Origin: Aegilops tauschii subsp. strangulata
Taxonomy: Eukaryota; Streptophyta; Magnoliopsida; Poales; Poaceae
DNA length: 64,000 bases
NCBI RefSeq assembly: GCF_002575655.3
Contig: NC_053037.3
Coordinates: 567,526,880 to 567,590,879, forward strand
Direction: 5' to 3'
A program made the translations under genes and the position numbers. The first letter of the stretch is position 1. Every line of letters starts with the position of its first letter. The notes under the pieces were generated by a model. It worked only from the letters and a program-made list of their open reading frames with translations, ran no database searches and had not been told where the DNA came from. Positions 11,201 to 23,165 of the stretch are shown in pieces.

Positions 11201-11577
11201 ATTTGTGCACCTATTGTTCAGCCACCTGATTGGAATTTACCCTTTGAAATCATGTGTGATGCTAGTGATTATGCTGTAGGTGATGTTCTAGGGAAAAGAG
11301 TTGATAAGAAATTAAATGTTATTCAATATGCTAGTAGAACTCTAGACAATGCTCAGAGAAATTATGCTACTACTGAAAAAGAATTTCTAGCAGTTGTATT
11401 TGCTTGTGATAAGTTCAGACCTTATATTGTTGATTCTAAAGTAACTATTCACACGGATCATGCTGCTATTAAATATCTTATGGAAAAGAAAGATGCTAAA
11501 CCTAGACTTATTAGATGGGTTCTCTTGCTACAAGAATTTGATTTGCATATTATTGATAGAAAGGGAGCTGAGAACCC
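8289..11577 (+). pseudogene. Element A gag-pol, truncated and mutated
   Basis: This is the same protein as element B (13197 on), starting at the same ATG, but badly decayed. In-frame stops lie at 8385-8387, 8628-8630 (TGA where B has CGA), 8919-8921, 9857-9859 and 10970-10972. A one-base deletion near 9028 shifts the frame from gag into protease. Protease carries CDMGAN in place of the usual DTG/DSG motif. RT has its catalytic FMDD at 10811-10822, and RNase H begins near 11248. The frame stops after a GAENP segment at 11577, where LTR 2 begins, so integrase of A is absent. Confidence 0.9.
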
Positions 11578-13090
11578 TGATACGTCCATTTTGCATCATG
11601 CTTTTATATCGATATTTATTGCATTATGGGCTGTTATTATGCATTATGTCACAATACTTATGCCTATTCTCTCTTATTTTACAAGGTTTACATAAGGAGG
11701 GAGAATGCCGGCAGCTGGAATTCTGGGCTGGAAAAGGAGCAAATATTAGAGACCTATTCTGCACAACTCCAAAAGTCCTGAAACTCCACGAAAGTTATTT
11801 TTGGAAATAATAAAAAATATTGAGCGGAAGAAGTATGTCAGAGGGGGGCCCCACCTGGCCACGAGGGTGGGGGTGCGCCCTACCCCCCAGGGCGTGCCCC
11901 CCTGCCTCGTGGGCCCCCTGTTGGCTCTCCGGTGGCCATCTTCTGCTATAAGAGGTCTTTCGTCGAGGAAAAAATCATACGCAACCTTTCGGGACGAGAC
12001 TCCGCCGCCACAAGGCGGAACCAATCTAGGGCTCCGGCAGAGCTTTAATGCCGGAGACACTTCCCTCCGGGAGGGGGAAATCATCGCCATCGTCATCACC
12101 AACGCTCCTCTCATCGGGAGAGGGCAATCTCCATCAACATCTTCACCAGCACCATCTCCTCTCAAAACCCTAGTTCATCTCTTGTATCCAATTCTTGTCT
12201 CCAAGTCCGGGATTGGTACTAGTAGGTTGCTAGTAGTGTTGATTACTCCTTGTAGTTGATGCTAGTTGGTTTATTTGGTGGAAGATCATATGTTCAGATC
12301 CTATATGCATATTAATACCCCTCTGATTATGAACATGAATATGCTTTGTGAGTAGTTACGTTTGTTCCTGAGGACATGGGAGAAGTCTTGCTATTAGTAG
12401 TCATGTGAATTTGGTATTCGTTCGATATTTTGATGAGATGTATGTTGTCTATCCTCTAGTGGGGTTATCTGAACGTCGACTACATAACACTTCACCATTA
12501 TTTGGGCCTAGAGGAAGGCATTGGGAAGTAATAAGTAGATGATGGGTTTCTAGAGTGACAGAAGCTTAAACCCTAGTTTATGCGTTGCTTCGTAAGGGGC
12601 TGATTTGGATCCATATGTTTCATGCTATGGTTAGGTTTACCTTAATACCTTTGTTGTAGTTGCAGATGCTTGCAATAGAGGTTAATCATAAGTGGGATGC
12701 TTGTTCAAGTAAGAACAGCACCCAAGCACCGGTCCACCCACATATCAAATTATCAAAGTACCGAACGCGAATCATATGAACGTGATGAAAACTAGCTTGA
12801 CGATAATTCCCATGTGTCCTCGGGAGCGCTTTTATTTATATAAGAGTTTGTCCAGGCTTGTCCTTTGCTACAAAAAGGATTGGACCACCTTGCTGCACTT
12901 TATTTACTTTTGTTACTTGTTGCTCGTTACAAATTATCCTATCACAAAACTATCTGTTACCTACTATTTCAGTGCTTGGAGAGAATACCTTACTGAAAAC
13001 CGCTTATCATTTCCTTCTGCTCCCCGTTGGGTTCGACACTCTTACTTATCGAAAGGACTATGATAGATCCCCTATACTTGTGGGTCATCA
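11578..13090 (+). repeat. Fatima-like LTR 2 (5' LTR of element B)
   Basis: This 1513-bp LTR starts TGATACGTCC directly after the broken RNase H frame of A and ends GGGTCATCA at 13090. A PBS and a complete internal region follow, so it is the 5' LTR of a second, younger element. Confidence 0.92.
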
Positions 13091-13101
13091 AGACTCTTTT
13101 C

Positions 13102-13119
13102 TGGCGCCGTTGCCGGGGA
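13102..13119 (+). other. Primer-binding site, tRNA-Asp type (element B)
   Basis: TGGCGCCGTTGCCGGGGA is an exact complement of the 3' end of plant tRNA-Asp (from recalled tRNA sequence). It starts 11 bases after LTR 2. Confidence 0.88.
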
Positions 13120-13196
13120 GTGAAGCGCCTTTGGTAGGTGGAATTTGGTAAGGAAAAATTTATATAGTGTGCTGAAATTTACTGTCACTTGTTACT

Positions 13197-16100
13197 ATGG
13201 AAAGTAATCCTCTGAGGGGCTTGTTTGGGGTATCTTCACCCCGACCAGTAGAGCAAAGAGTTGCTCCTCAACCTACTGAACCTACTGAAAATGAAAATGT
13301 TCCCTTTGAAGTTCCTTCGGGTATGTTAGAAAAACTGCTAGCTAATCCTTTTGTAGGAGATGGAACAAAGCATCCTGATGAGCACCTAATATATGTGGAT
13401 GAAGTTTGTGGATTATTTAAGCTTGCAGGTATACCCGGTGATGTTGTTAAGAGGAAGGTCTTCCCTTTATCTTTGAAGGGAGATGCATCGACATGGTATA
13501 GGCTATGTGATGATACGAGATCATGGAACTATAAACGATTGAAATTGGAATTTCATCAGAAATTTTATCCTATGCATCTTGTTCATCGTGATCGCAATTA
13601 TATATATATTTTTTGGCCTCGCGAAGGAGAAAGCATCGCTCAACCTTGGGGGAGGCTTAAATCAATGTTATATTCATGCCACAATCATGAGCTCTCAAGA
13701 GAAATAATTCTTCAAAGTTTTTATGCTCGGCTTTCTCGTAATAATCAATCCATGCTCGATACTTCTTGTGCTGGCTCTTTTATGATAAAGACTATTGAAT
13801 TCAAATGGAATTTATTGGATAGAATTAAATGCAACTCTGATGATTGGGATCTCGACGAAGGTAAGGAGTCAGGTATGACACCTAAGTTTGATTGTGTTAA
13901 ATCTTTTATGGATACCGATGTTTTCCGTAAATTTAGCACTAAATATGGACTTGACTCTGAGATAGTAGCTTCTTTCTGTGAAGCCTTTGCTACTTATGTT
14001 GATCTCCCCAAGGAGAAGTGGTTTAAATATCATCCTCCCATAGAAGTAAAAGTAACTACACCTATTAAAGTTGAAGAAAAGACTATCACTTATAATGATC
14101 CTGTTGTTCCTACTTATGTTGACAAACCACCTTTTCCTGTTAGGATAAAGGATCATGCTAAAGCTTCAACTGTGGTTCGTAAAAGCAATACTAGAACTTA
14201 TACACCTTCTGAGCAAATTAAAGTTGAACCTAATATTGCTATTGTTAAAGATCTCTTGGCTGATAATATTGATAGGCATGTTATTTATTTCTGCGGTGAA
14301 ACTGCTAGAATTGCTAAACCCTGTGCTAAAGATAAACATAGACCTGTGGTAGGCATGCCTGTTATTTCTGTTAAAATAGGAGATCATTGTTATCATGGCT
14401 TATGTGATATGGGTGCTAGTGCTAGTGCTATACCTCATGACTTATACAAAGAAATTATGCATGAAATTGCACCTGCTGAGATAGAAGGTATTAATGTTAC
14501 CATCAAACTTGCTAATAGAGATACAATATCACCCATTGGGATTGTTAGAGATGTTGAAGTCTTGTGTGGGAAAACTAAATATCCTGCTGATTTTCTTGTT
14601 CTTGGTTCCCCACAAGATAGCTTTTGTCCCATTATATTTGGTAGACCCTTCTTGAACACCGTCAATGCTAGGATAGACTGCGAAAAGGATGTTGTTACTA
14701 TAGGCTTGGGTGATATGTCTCATGAGTTTAATTTCTCTAAATTTAGTAGACAACACCATGAAGAAGAATTGCCTAGTAAGGATGAAATTATTGGTCTTGC
14801 TTCTATTGCCGTACCTCCTAGCGATCCTTTAGAACAATATTTGCTAGACCACGAAAATGATATGTTTATGAATGAAAGAAGGGAAATAGATGAAGTGTTC
14901 TTTAAACAGGAACCTATCCTGAAACACAATTTGCCTATTGAAATCCTAGGGGATCCTCCTCCACCCAAGGGTGAACCCGTGTTTGAGCTCAAACCTTTAC
15001 CTGGTACTCTTAAATATGCTTATCTCGATGAGAAAAAGATATATCCTGTTATTATTAGTGCTAACCTTTTAGAGCATGAAGAAGAAAGACTATTGAAAAC
15101 TCTGAAGAAGCACCGCGCTGCTATTGGATATACTCTTGATGATCTTAAGGGCATTAGTCCCACTCTATGTCAACATAAAATAAATTTGGAAGAAGATGCC
15201 AAACCGGTTCGTGATCATCAATGAAGGCTGAATCCTAAGATGAAAGAAGTGGTAAGAAAAGAAATACTAAAGCTCCTTGAGGCAGGTATAATTTATCCCG
15301 TTGCTGATAGTCAATGGGTAAGTCCTGTCCATTGTGTCCCTAAGAAGGGAGGTATTACCGTCGTTCCTAATGATAAAGATGAATTGATTCTGCAAAGAAT
15401 CATCACAGGTTATAGGATGGTAATTTATTTCTGCAAATTAAATAAAGCTACTAAGAAAGATCATTACTCCTTACCTTTTATCGATCAAATGCTAGAAAGA
15501 CTATCCAAACATACACATTTTTGCTTTCTAGATGGTTATTCTGGTTTCTCTCAAATACCTGTGTCAGCCAATGATCAATCTAAAACTACTTTTACTTGCC
15601 CTTTTGGTACTTTTGCTTATAGACGTATGCCTTTTGGTTTATGTAATGCACCTGCTACCTTTCAAAGATGCATGATGGCTATATTCTCTGACTTTTGTGA
15701 AAAGATTTGTGAGGTTTTCATGGACGATTTCTCCGTTTATGGATCCTCTTTTGATGATTGCTTGAGCAACCTTGATCGAGTTCTGCAGAGATGTGAAGAA
15801 ACTAATCTTGTTTTGAATTGGGAAAAGTGCCACCTTATGGTTAACGAAGGTGTTGTCTTGGGGCATAAGGTTTCTGAAAGAGGTATTGAAGTTGATAAAG
15901 CCAAGGTTGATGCTATTGAAAAGATGCCATGTCCCAAAGACATCAAAGGTATAAGAAGTTTCCTTGGTCACGCCGGATTTTATAGGAGGTTCATTAAGGA
16001 TTTCTTAAAGATTTCTCGGCCTCTGACTAATTTATTACAAAAAGATATACCATTTGTCTTTGATGATGATTGTGTAGAAGCATTTGAAATACTTAAGAAA

Positions 16101-17139
16101 GCATTGATCTCTGCACCTATTGTTCAGCCACCTGATTGGAATTTACCCTTTAAAATTATGTGTGATGCTAGTGATTATGCTGTAGGTGCTGTTCTAGGGC
16201 AAAGAGTTGATAAGAAATTAAATGTTATTCAATATGCTAGTAAAACTCTAGACAATGCTCAAAGAAATTATGCTACTACTGAAAAAGAATTCTTAGCAGT
16301 TGTATTTGCTTGTGATAAGTTCAGACCTTATATTGTTGATTCTAAAGTAACTATTCACACGGATCATGCTGCTATTAAATATCTTATGGAAAAGAAAGAT
16401 GCTAAACCTAGACTTATTAGATGGGTTCTCTTGCTACAAGAATTTGATTTACAGATTGTTGATAGAAAGGGAGCTGAGAACCCCGTTGCAGACAACTTGT
16501 CTAGGTTAGAAAATGTTCTTGATGACCCACTACCTATTGATGATAGCTTTCCTGATGTGCAATTAAATGTTATAAATGCCTCTCGCGGTACTCCGTGGTA
16601 TGCTGATTATGCTAATTACATTGTTGCTAAATTTATACCACCTAGTTTCACATACCAGTAAAAGAAAAAGTTCTTTTATGATTTGCGACATTACTTTTGG
16701 GATGACCCACATCTTTATAAAGAAGGAGTAGATGGTGTTATTAGACGTTGTGTACCTGAGCATGAACAGGAATAGATCCTACGCAAGTGTCACTCCGAGG
16801 CTTATGGAGGGCACCACGCTGGAGATAGAACTGCACATAAGGTATTGCAATCTGGTTTTTATTGGCCTACTCTCTTCAAGGATGCCCGTAAGTTTGTCTT
16901 ACCTTGTGATGAATGCCAAAGAATTGGTAATATTAGTAGACGTCAAGAAATGCCTATGAATTATTCACTCGTTATTGAACCATTTGATGTTTGGTGCTTT
17001 GATTATATGGGACCTTTTCCTGCCTCTAATGGTTACACACATATTTTAGTTGCTGTTGATTACATTACTAAGTGGGTAGAAGCTATTCCAACTAGTAGTG
17101 CTGATCATAACACCTCTATTAAAATGCTTAAAGAAGTTA
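13197..17139 (+). pseudogene. Element B gag-pol, first part (gag to integrase core)
   Basis: One long frame with few lesions. Gag spans about 13197-14100. Protease has D-M-G-A at 14406-14417 where D-T/S-G-A is usual. The RT catalytic FMDD is at 15717-15728, RNase H lies near 16150-16500 ([15 protein letters not shown]), the integrase HHCC finger near 16790-16920, and the first catalytic Asp in FDYMGPF near 16995. In-frame stops lie at 15222-15224 (TGA; element A has CGA), 16659-16661 and 16773-16775. The frame is interrupted after LKEV by element C and resumes in phase at 21686. A single polyprotein would have given capsid, protease, RT/RNase H and integrase. Confidence 0.93.
17135..17139. 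repeat. Element C target-site duplication AGTTA, left
   Basis: AGTTA recurs at 21681-21685. Removing element C with one copy restores the integrase frame of element B exactly. Confidence 0.95.
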
Positions 17140-18135
17140 TGATGAGCACATGGGTACATCATACACGACATTTCAGAAAAGTGCACAATTTAGTTGGAAA
17201 GAATTACTAAGCCGAATCAAGCGAACACATGGCCAGGTGAACGCTAACTTAAGTTCATACCACAATTGTGAACACATGGCTGCACTTTCATCTCCATTGT
17301 TGTTGGTTGAACTTAGGTATCACATGGAAGAAATCCAACAACCTATGAGCTCTTGAAGCAACTGGTCTGGAGGAACGAGTTTGAAGAAAACAAGTTTCAA
17401 GTGAAGCTGATGCTGTCAGTTTTTACCTCTGCTGTTTCGTGGTGGCACACTCATATGGTGGAGAGACGGGGCCATAGGGGTACATCAACAGAAGCTAAAT
17501 CAAATTATCTTTCCAATGCAAAAAACCTCACATCATTTGGAGTTGTGAGTCAAAAGTTCTAGTCATTCTCGTGGAAGGTGTCCAGGGTGTCGAGACTTCG
17601 CGAATTTCCGAGGAGCTCTGCAACAACACCCAAAGTTGACTGCTTATTCACCCAAGAAAGCCATGCAAACCTGCTTACTTTTGAAACCATTTTCACACCT
17701 AGCCAAGGGGGGTTGTCCCTGCTATAAGACCCCATCTCCCCCATCCTCTTAGAAACCTTTTGTCAAACCATTCAGCTACAAGCTTATGCAGCAAGACTGT
17801 AGAGAGATCCGAGAGATCTTGCTAACTTTGCTCTTGTGAGTTCATTCGGATTTGCGAGAAGGAGCCTCTGGTTCCCCCTAGTTCGTGCTCTACGGTTCCG
17901 GCCGTTTTGTGTGGATTAGTCCCGGTTTGTGGTTCTGCGATTGTTCAGACAGCGGGTTGGAGTTCTTGTAGCTTCGGTCAGCCATCCCCAACGTACGGGT
18001 TGCATCCAACCTTGGCAGGTATAAAGCTAGTTATCCCGGCTGCTTGCAGCTAGTTATCCCTCCCGATTCGATCCTACGACGTGAAGATCGGGCCACCCTC
18101 GGGCGTGAACTCGTTCATCGGGTTCCCACCTATCA
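17140..18135 (+). repeat. Element C 5' LTR
   Basis: 996 bp, TGATGAGCAC...CCTATCA. A TATA-like GCTATAAGACC lies at 17721-17731. Roughly twenty small differences from the 3' LTR can be seen by eye, so insertion was not very recent. Confidence 0.92.
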
Positions 18136-18137
18136 TC

Positions 18138-18149
18138 TGGCACCAGAGC
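18138..18149 (+). other. Element C primer-binding site (degenerate initiator tRNA-Met type)
   Basis: TGGCACCAGAGC starts two bases after the LTR. It resembles TGGTATCAGAGC with two changes. Whether it still primed reverse transcription is unknown. Confidence 0.6.
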
Positions 18150-18741
18150 TTTCGTTGACACGGTAGGATCTATTATCCAACTTTATCTTGCTATCATCCC
18201 TTTAGATCAAGTGTTTTTCATGCTATATTTTCTGTCCTAGAAGTCCAAAGCCCCACCAAAAATAAATCCAAGCCTTGTTGGTGCTGAGATCTTATTGTTG
18301 CATACCTTGCATGTTCTTCATCTTTTAGATCTGCACCAAGTTCGTCTTCATAATTGCTTTCAGATTTGGTTGTTGTGCTTTGGAAAAAGAGAGAAAAAAA
18401 AGAGTGGCAAAAAAATCAAAGAGAGAAAAAAAGAGTGGAAAAAAAGTCAAGAGAGAAAAAGAAAGTCTTGTGTAAGATCCAAAAGTTTCAGCTTGATAGA
18501 AAAAATTTCAGAAGCTTGTGTGTTGTGTTTTTCAATCTTGGTGCAAAGGTGCAGTAGATCCATCCACATATTTTTCTTGGTTTGCATCAACTTGATTTCA
18601 GCACAAGCCCCTTTTTGTTTACCCCACCGAGCTCCACCAAAAACTGAAGCTAGTTCTTTGATCCTTGTCTTTCAATCGCTTTAACACATCCGGGAGAAGC
18701 ACAATCTGATGTGAACTCATAAGAACTTTGGTGAGTAAGAG

Positions 18742-20481
18742 GTGAGGTTGTGTTATTCGACAAAATTATCCTATTCCACTTTTGGCCTTACTAACATGGC
18801 AGGAACTGCATCGAGCGTTCATGGACAAAATCAAGGGGAAAAAGATGCCCCGGTCACACGTGCTGAGTTTCGGGAATTACGGAACATGGTTCAAGAATTT
18901 CAGAGGAGGCTTAACGAGCGTCTTCGAGAAAGTGGTGACGGGGTTCGACACCGACAATACCCTGTTGCTCATGAAGTGCAGCAAAGAAGACATGCTCGAG
19001 AGCATGATGTTGCTGCTCGTGGGCGTGTCACTACTCCTCAAGAAGTGCAACGAGGAGGACATGCTCGAGGGCATGGTGTTTCTTCTCGTGGGCATGACAC
19101 TGCTGCTCCAGAAATGCAGCAAGGACGGCATGCTCGAGGGCATGCTACCGCTACCCCTAGGCATGTCGATGCTGCTCAAGAATCGCAGCAAGGATGTCAT
19201 GCCTGACGACAAAGTTATGGCACCCGTCGGCACACCGACGACCCACCGCAAAGCATGACTGTGGTTGATGAACCGACTCCGGTGATTCATAGCCCATGTT
19301 TACATAAGAATCCCATTCCTAATGTTGCCATCTTGACCACCACTACTGTCCCAACATCCAAGAAACATGTCCCACAAATTACATGTGAGGAAGAGTGTCT
19401 ACTTTCAAAAATCCCACCACTTGAGAGTGAAAAGAAAAATGAGTTGAGTGACTCCACAAAATATGAGGATCAGATTGTTCATCATGAGAATAGAGAAATG
19501 CAAGATCTCCACCTAAATACACCACACATTCAGCAAGAGAGGATGATTGACTTGTGTGAGTCCACAAAATGTGAGATTGAGGTCATTCCACACCACATTA
19601 GAGAGATGAGTGAACCACAACATAACATACCACATCATCCAAGAGAGAGGATTAGTGAGTTGTGTGAGTCCCCCAAACGTGAGCTCAAGGTGTTTCCCCA
19701 CAATATCAAAGAGATGAGTGATCCACCAAATAAAAGGGGAGAGGATTATTTTGTTCCTAACGATTCACAAAATTCTTTTTCTTTGCAATATGTGCAGGTG
19801 CAACAGGCATACCTATCAGCTCTTTTGCAATGATGGGATATTGAGATCCAAGAACAAATATGGAGGGCGTGGAGTACCACTACACAAAGCACATATGTGA
19901 AGATTGATTTTCACAAAGGCATTGAAGTACTCAACAAGGTAAAAGGGAAAAGATCGTCCATTTTGATGCACCCAGAGGTATGTACTTATGAACTCTTGAA
20001 GCATTGGCGCGATGAAATCAGAGAAAAATTCTTGGGTACATCCTTTAGCACACCATCCATCCATCAATATAATTTGTTCAACCATGATGAAGAAACAAAG
20101 GATTTGGGAAACTTGAGATCCACGCAAAAATGTTCAACTTTTTCTTTCCCTAGTTATTTTCTAGTGTCCTCGTGCTATAATTTTATAGACCGAGTGAAGT
20201 CGAGGACGACTTTTCTCCAAGAGAGGGAGGATGATATGTACATGCTCATGGTAGGTTATAAATTTGTACTCCATGGAAATGTTAGTTGGAAGGAACTCCT
20301 AAGTCGAACAAAACATCATGTTGTCATCGTCCATAAGATAGCAAAGTTGAAAACTAAAATTCTCTATATCATGAAACCTTTGCATTATGATTTGGTATTG
20401 CCCTACTTTCTTTTGTGTGATGACCAGGTAGAGTCGAGGATGACTCCTTTTCAAGAGAGGGGAGTAATGAGGACATCTTAG
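18742..20481 (+). pseudogene. Element C gag-like frame with coding tandem repeats
   Basis: One frame runs through with stops only at 19204-19206 and 19831-19833. A better start may be the in-frame ATG at 18796. The N terminus (residues about 1-45 from 18796) has an RAEFRELRNMVQEF stretch that looks helical and resembles gypsy gag N termini. Next come four units of a 69-bp repeat (18973, 19042, 19111, 19180), giving His/Arg/Gly-rich 23-residue repeats. Then come three units of a 108-bp repeat (near 19450, 19558, 19666), giving 36-residue repeats with an LCES motif. No zinc knuckle is visible. Both repeats keep the frame, which suggests the product was once used. Function is unknown. Confidence 0.65.
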
Positions 20482-20683
20482 TCATCAAAACGATACCAAT
20501 CATCTCTGGACAAATTGCACGTTGTGACAAACAAGTACATGATCAGATGCAACACAATTCAAAGGTGAAAGCTACAAATGAGGATTGCATCATTTCTTTG
20601 CATGGATATTATCTACTTCCCTTCTACTTATCTTGTGCAGATCAAAGAGAGTCGAGGACGACTCTTCATCAAGGGAGGGAGGA
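20163..20683 (+). repeat. Three copies of a PPT-type module in element C
   Basis: GTCGAGGA plus a following purine tract occurs at 20199, 20433 and 20651, about 220-235 bases apart. The last copy ends in the true PPT (20671-20683) against the 3' LTR. Downstream of the first copy, around 20281-20312, is a stretch resembling the LTR segment near 17191-17222. Confidence 0.8.
20671..20683 (+). other. Element C polypurine tract
   Basis: AAGGGAGGGAGGA directly precedes the TG of the 3' LTR. It would prime plus-strand DNA synthesis. Confidence 0.9.
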
Positions 20684-21680
20684 TGATGAGCACATGGGTA
20701 CATCATACACGACATTTCAGAAAAGTGCACAATTTAGTTGGAAAGAATTACTAAGCCGAATCAAGCGAACACATGGCCAGGTGAACGCTAACTTAAGTTC
20801 ATACCACAATCGTGAACACATGGCTGCACTTTCATCTCCATTGTTGTTGGTTGAACTTAGGTATCACATGGAAGAAATCCAACAACCTATGAGCTCTTGA
20901 AGCAACCGGTCTGGAGGAACGAGTTTGAAGAAAACAAGTTTCAAGTGAAGTTGATGCTGTCAGTTTTTACCTCTGCTGTTTCGTGGTGGCACACTCATAT
21001 GGTGGAGACGACGGGGCCATAGGGGTACATCAACAGAAGCTAAATCAAATTATCTTTCCAATGCAAAAAACCTCACATCATTTGGAGTTGTGAGTCAAAG
21101 TTTTAGTCATTCTCGTGGAAGGTGTCCACGCTGTCAAGACTTCGCGAATTTTCGAGGAGCTCTGCAACAACTCCCAAAGTTGACTTCTTATTCACCCAAG
21201 AAAGCCATGCAAACCTGCTTACTTTTGAAACCATTTTCACACCTAGCCAAGGGGGGTTGTCCCTGCTATAAAACCCCATCTTCCCCATCCTCTTAGAAAC
21301 CTTTTGTCAAACCATTCAGCTACAAGCTTATGCAGCAAGACTGCTAGAGAGATCCGAGAGATCTTGCTACCTTTGCTCTTGTGAGTTCATTTGGATTCGC
21401 GAGAAGGAGCCTCTGGTTCCCCCTAGTTCGTGCTCTACGGTTCCGGCCGTTTTGTGTGGATTAGTCCCGGTTTGTGGTTCTGTGATTGTTCGGACAGCGG
21501 GTTGGAATTCTTGTAGCTTCGGTCAGCCATCCCCAATGTACGGGTTGCATCCAACCTTGGCAGGTATAAAGCTAGTTATCCCGGCTGCTTGCAGCTAGTT
21601 ATCCCTCCTGATTCGATCCTACGACGTGAAGATCGGGCCACCCTCGGGCGTGAACTCGTTCATCGGGTTCCCACCTATCA
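20684..21680 (+). repeat. Element C 3' LTR
   Basis: 997 bp, pairs with 17140-18135. A TATA-like CTATAAAAC lies at 21265-21273. It is followed by the AGTTA TSD. Confidence 0.93.
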
Positions 21681-21685
21681 AGTTA

Positions 21686-22419
21686 TTTTTCCGAGGTTTG
21701 GAGTCCCTAGATATTTAATGACTGATGGTGGTTCACACTTTATTCATGGTGCTTTTCATAAAATGCTTGCTAAATATGATGTTAATCATAGAATTGCATC
21801 TCCTTATCACCCGCAGTCCAGTGGTCAAGTAGAATTGAGTAATAGAGAGCTCAAATTAATTTTGCAAAAGACTGTTAATAGATCTAGGAAGAATTGGTCC
21901 AAGAAACTTGATGATGCATTATGGGCATATTGAACTGCATATAAAAATCCTATGGGTATGTCTCCGTATAAAATGGTTTATGGGAAAGCATGTTACTTAC
22001 CTCTCGAACTAGAACATAAGGCTTATTGGGCTATTAAAGAGCTCAATTATGATTTCAAACTTGCTGGTGAGAAAAGGTTATTTGACATTAGCTCACTTGA
22101 TGAATGGAGAACCCAACCTTATGAGAATGCCAAGTTATTTAAAGAAAATGTTAAAAGATGGCATGACAAAAGGATACAAAAGCGTGAGTTTAATGTAGGT
22201 GATTATGTATTGCTATACAACTCTCGTTTAAGATTTTTTGTAGGAAAACTTCTCTCTAAATGGGAAGGCCCTTACGTTATCGAGGAGGTCTATCGTTCCG
22301 GTGCCATAAAAATCAACAACTTCGAAGGCACAAATCCGAAGGTGGTGAACGGTCAAAGAATCAAACATTATATCTCAGGTAATCCTATAAATGTTGAAAC
22401 CAATATTATGAAACCGTAA
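21686..22419 (+). pseudogene. Element B integrase, second part
   Basis: This continues the integrase frame of 13197-17139. The second catalytic Asp lies in LMTDGGSHF (near 21720-21745) and the catalytic Glu in GQVELSNRE (near 21818-21845). One in-frame TGA at 21931-21933 stands where Arg (CGA) is likely. The C-terminal SH3-like basic region follows, and the frame ends naturally at TAA 22417-22419. Confidence 0.92.
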
Positions 22420-22793
22420 CCCCGGAGGAATACATAAGGGACACTTTCCGGAACGTTTCAGACTCCGAAAAGGAATAGGTATGTGCTACGGTAAGTAAAC
22501 CGACTCCAAAACAATTTTTATGGCAATATTTGTCCGTTTTGGAATATTTAGAAAAATAGAAAAATAAGAAGCAGTCCGGGAAGGACACGAGGGCTCCACG
22601 AGGGTGGAGGGCGCGCCCCGTACCTCGTGGGCACCTCGTGTGCTCTCCGGACTCCGTTTTCTTGCACGATACGTATTTTGGTCGGTAAAAATTCATTATA
22701 TAATCTCCCGAAGGTTTTGACCCCTGTATCACGCAATTATCCTCTGTTCTTGTTTCGAGCTGTTTTCTGTCAGGGTTGTCAAGGCCAGGCATC
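22420..22793 (+). other. Element B spacer between pol and downstream ORF
   Basis: Non-coding. It contains a GC-rich imperfect inverted repeat (about 22588-22645, CCACGAGG...CCTCGTGG) like those upstream of the TATA boxes in the LTRs. Confidence 0.6.
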
Positions 22794-23165
22794 ATGTCGT
22801 CCCCCTCCTCCAACAATGGTGACAACGATGCTTAGCTAATGAAGATAGAGCTGAAGAGGGAAGAACCCACGGAGATCAACAAGGATGAAGGGATCAAGAA
22901 GGCCACGGAGGATCAAGCTCCGGAAACAGAAGACATCCTTCAACTTGATCATAATCTTCTTACCCCAACTGAGATCGAAGCTTTCAAGATGATTGAGTTA
23001 GCTCGTATACAGAACCAGTATCTCACACGTGAAAATATTTTGTTGAAGGAGCATATTGTTGCACTCAAGGGCATTATCCGCAAGCTGGAAGACCTCTTAC
23101 GCTCGATGTGCGACTATCCATCCACAACAACACCGCCACCTTCCTCACCAACAAAGGAGACATAA
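22794..23165 (+). pseudogene. Element B extra ORF downstream of pol, coiled-coil-like
   Basis: The frame starts at ATG 22794, is cut by TAG at 22833-22835, and is then open from ATG 22839 to TAA 23163-23165 (108 residues). The product is acidic/basic mixed with a heptad-like Leu/Ile pattern (residues about 35-90 from 22839) and a Ser/Thr/Pro tail. It sits where Athila-type elements often have an additional or env-like ORF. No signal peptide or membrane segment is visible, so an envelope role is not supported. Function is unknown. Confidence 0.6.

Larger units (their letters stand above)
17140..21680 (+). mobile_element. Element C: short non-autonomous gypsy-like LTR retrotransposon
   Basis: The LTRs at 17140-18135 and 20684-21680 are TG...CA bordered and near-identical, with TSD AGTTA on both sides. 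The internal region is only about 2.55 kb. It has a PBS-like site at 18138, a GGGAGGGAGGA PPT before the 3' LTR, and one gag-like reading frame. No protease, RT or integrase is present, so movement must have used proteins from another element. The family is not recognised. The PPT context resembles gypsy elements. Confidence 0.9.

Noticed and set aside
18973..19200. Regular 69-bp repeats considered as a CRISPR-like array
   Set aside because: The units are contiguous coding repeats without unique spacers, in a plant retroelement.
22794..23165. Calling the ORF after pol an envelope gene
   Set aside because: No signal peptide, membrane segment or Cys pattern is visible.
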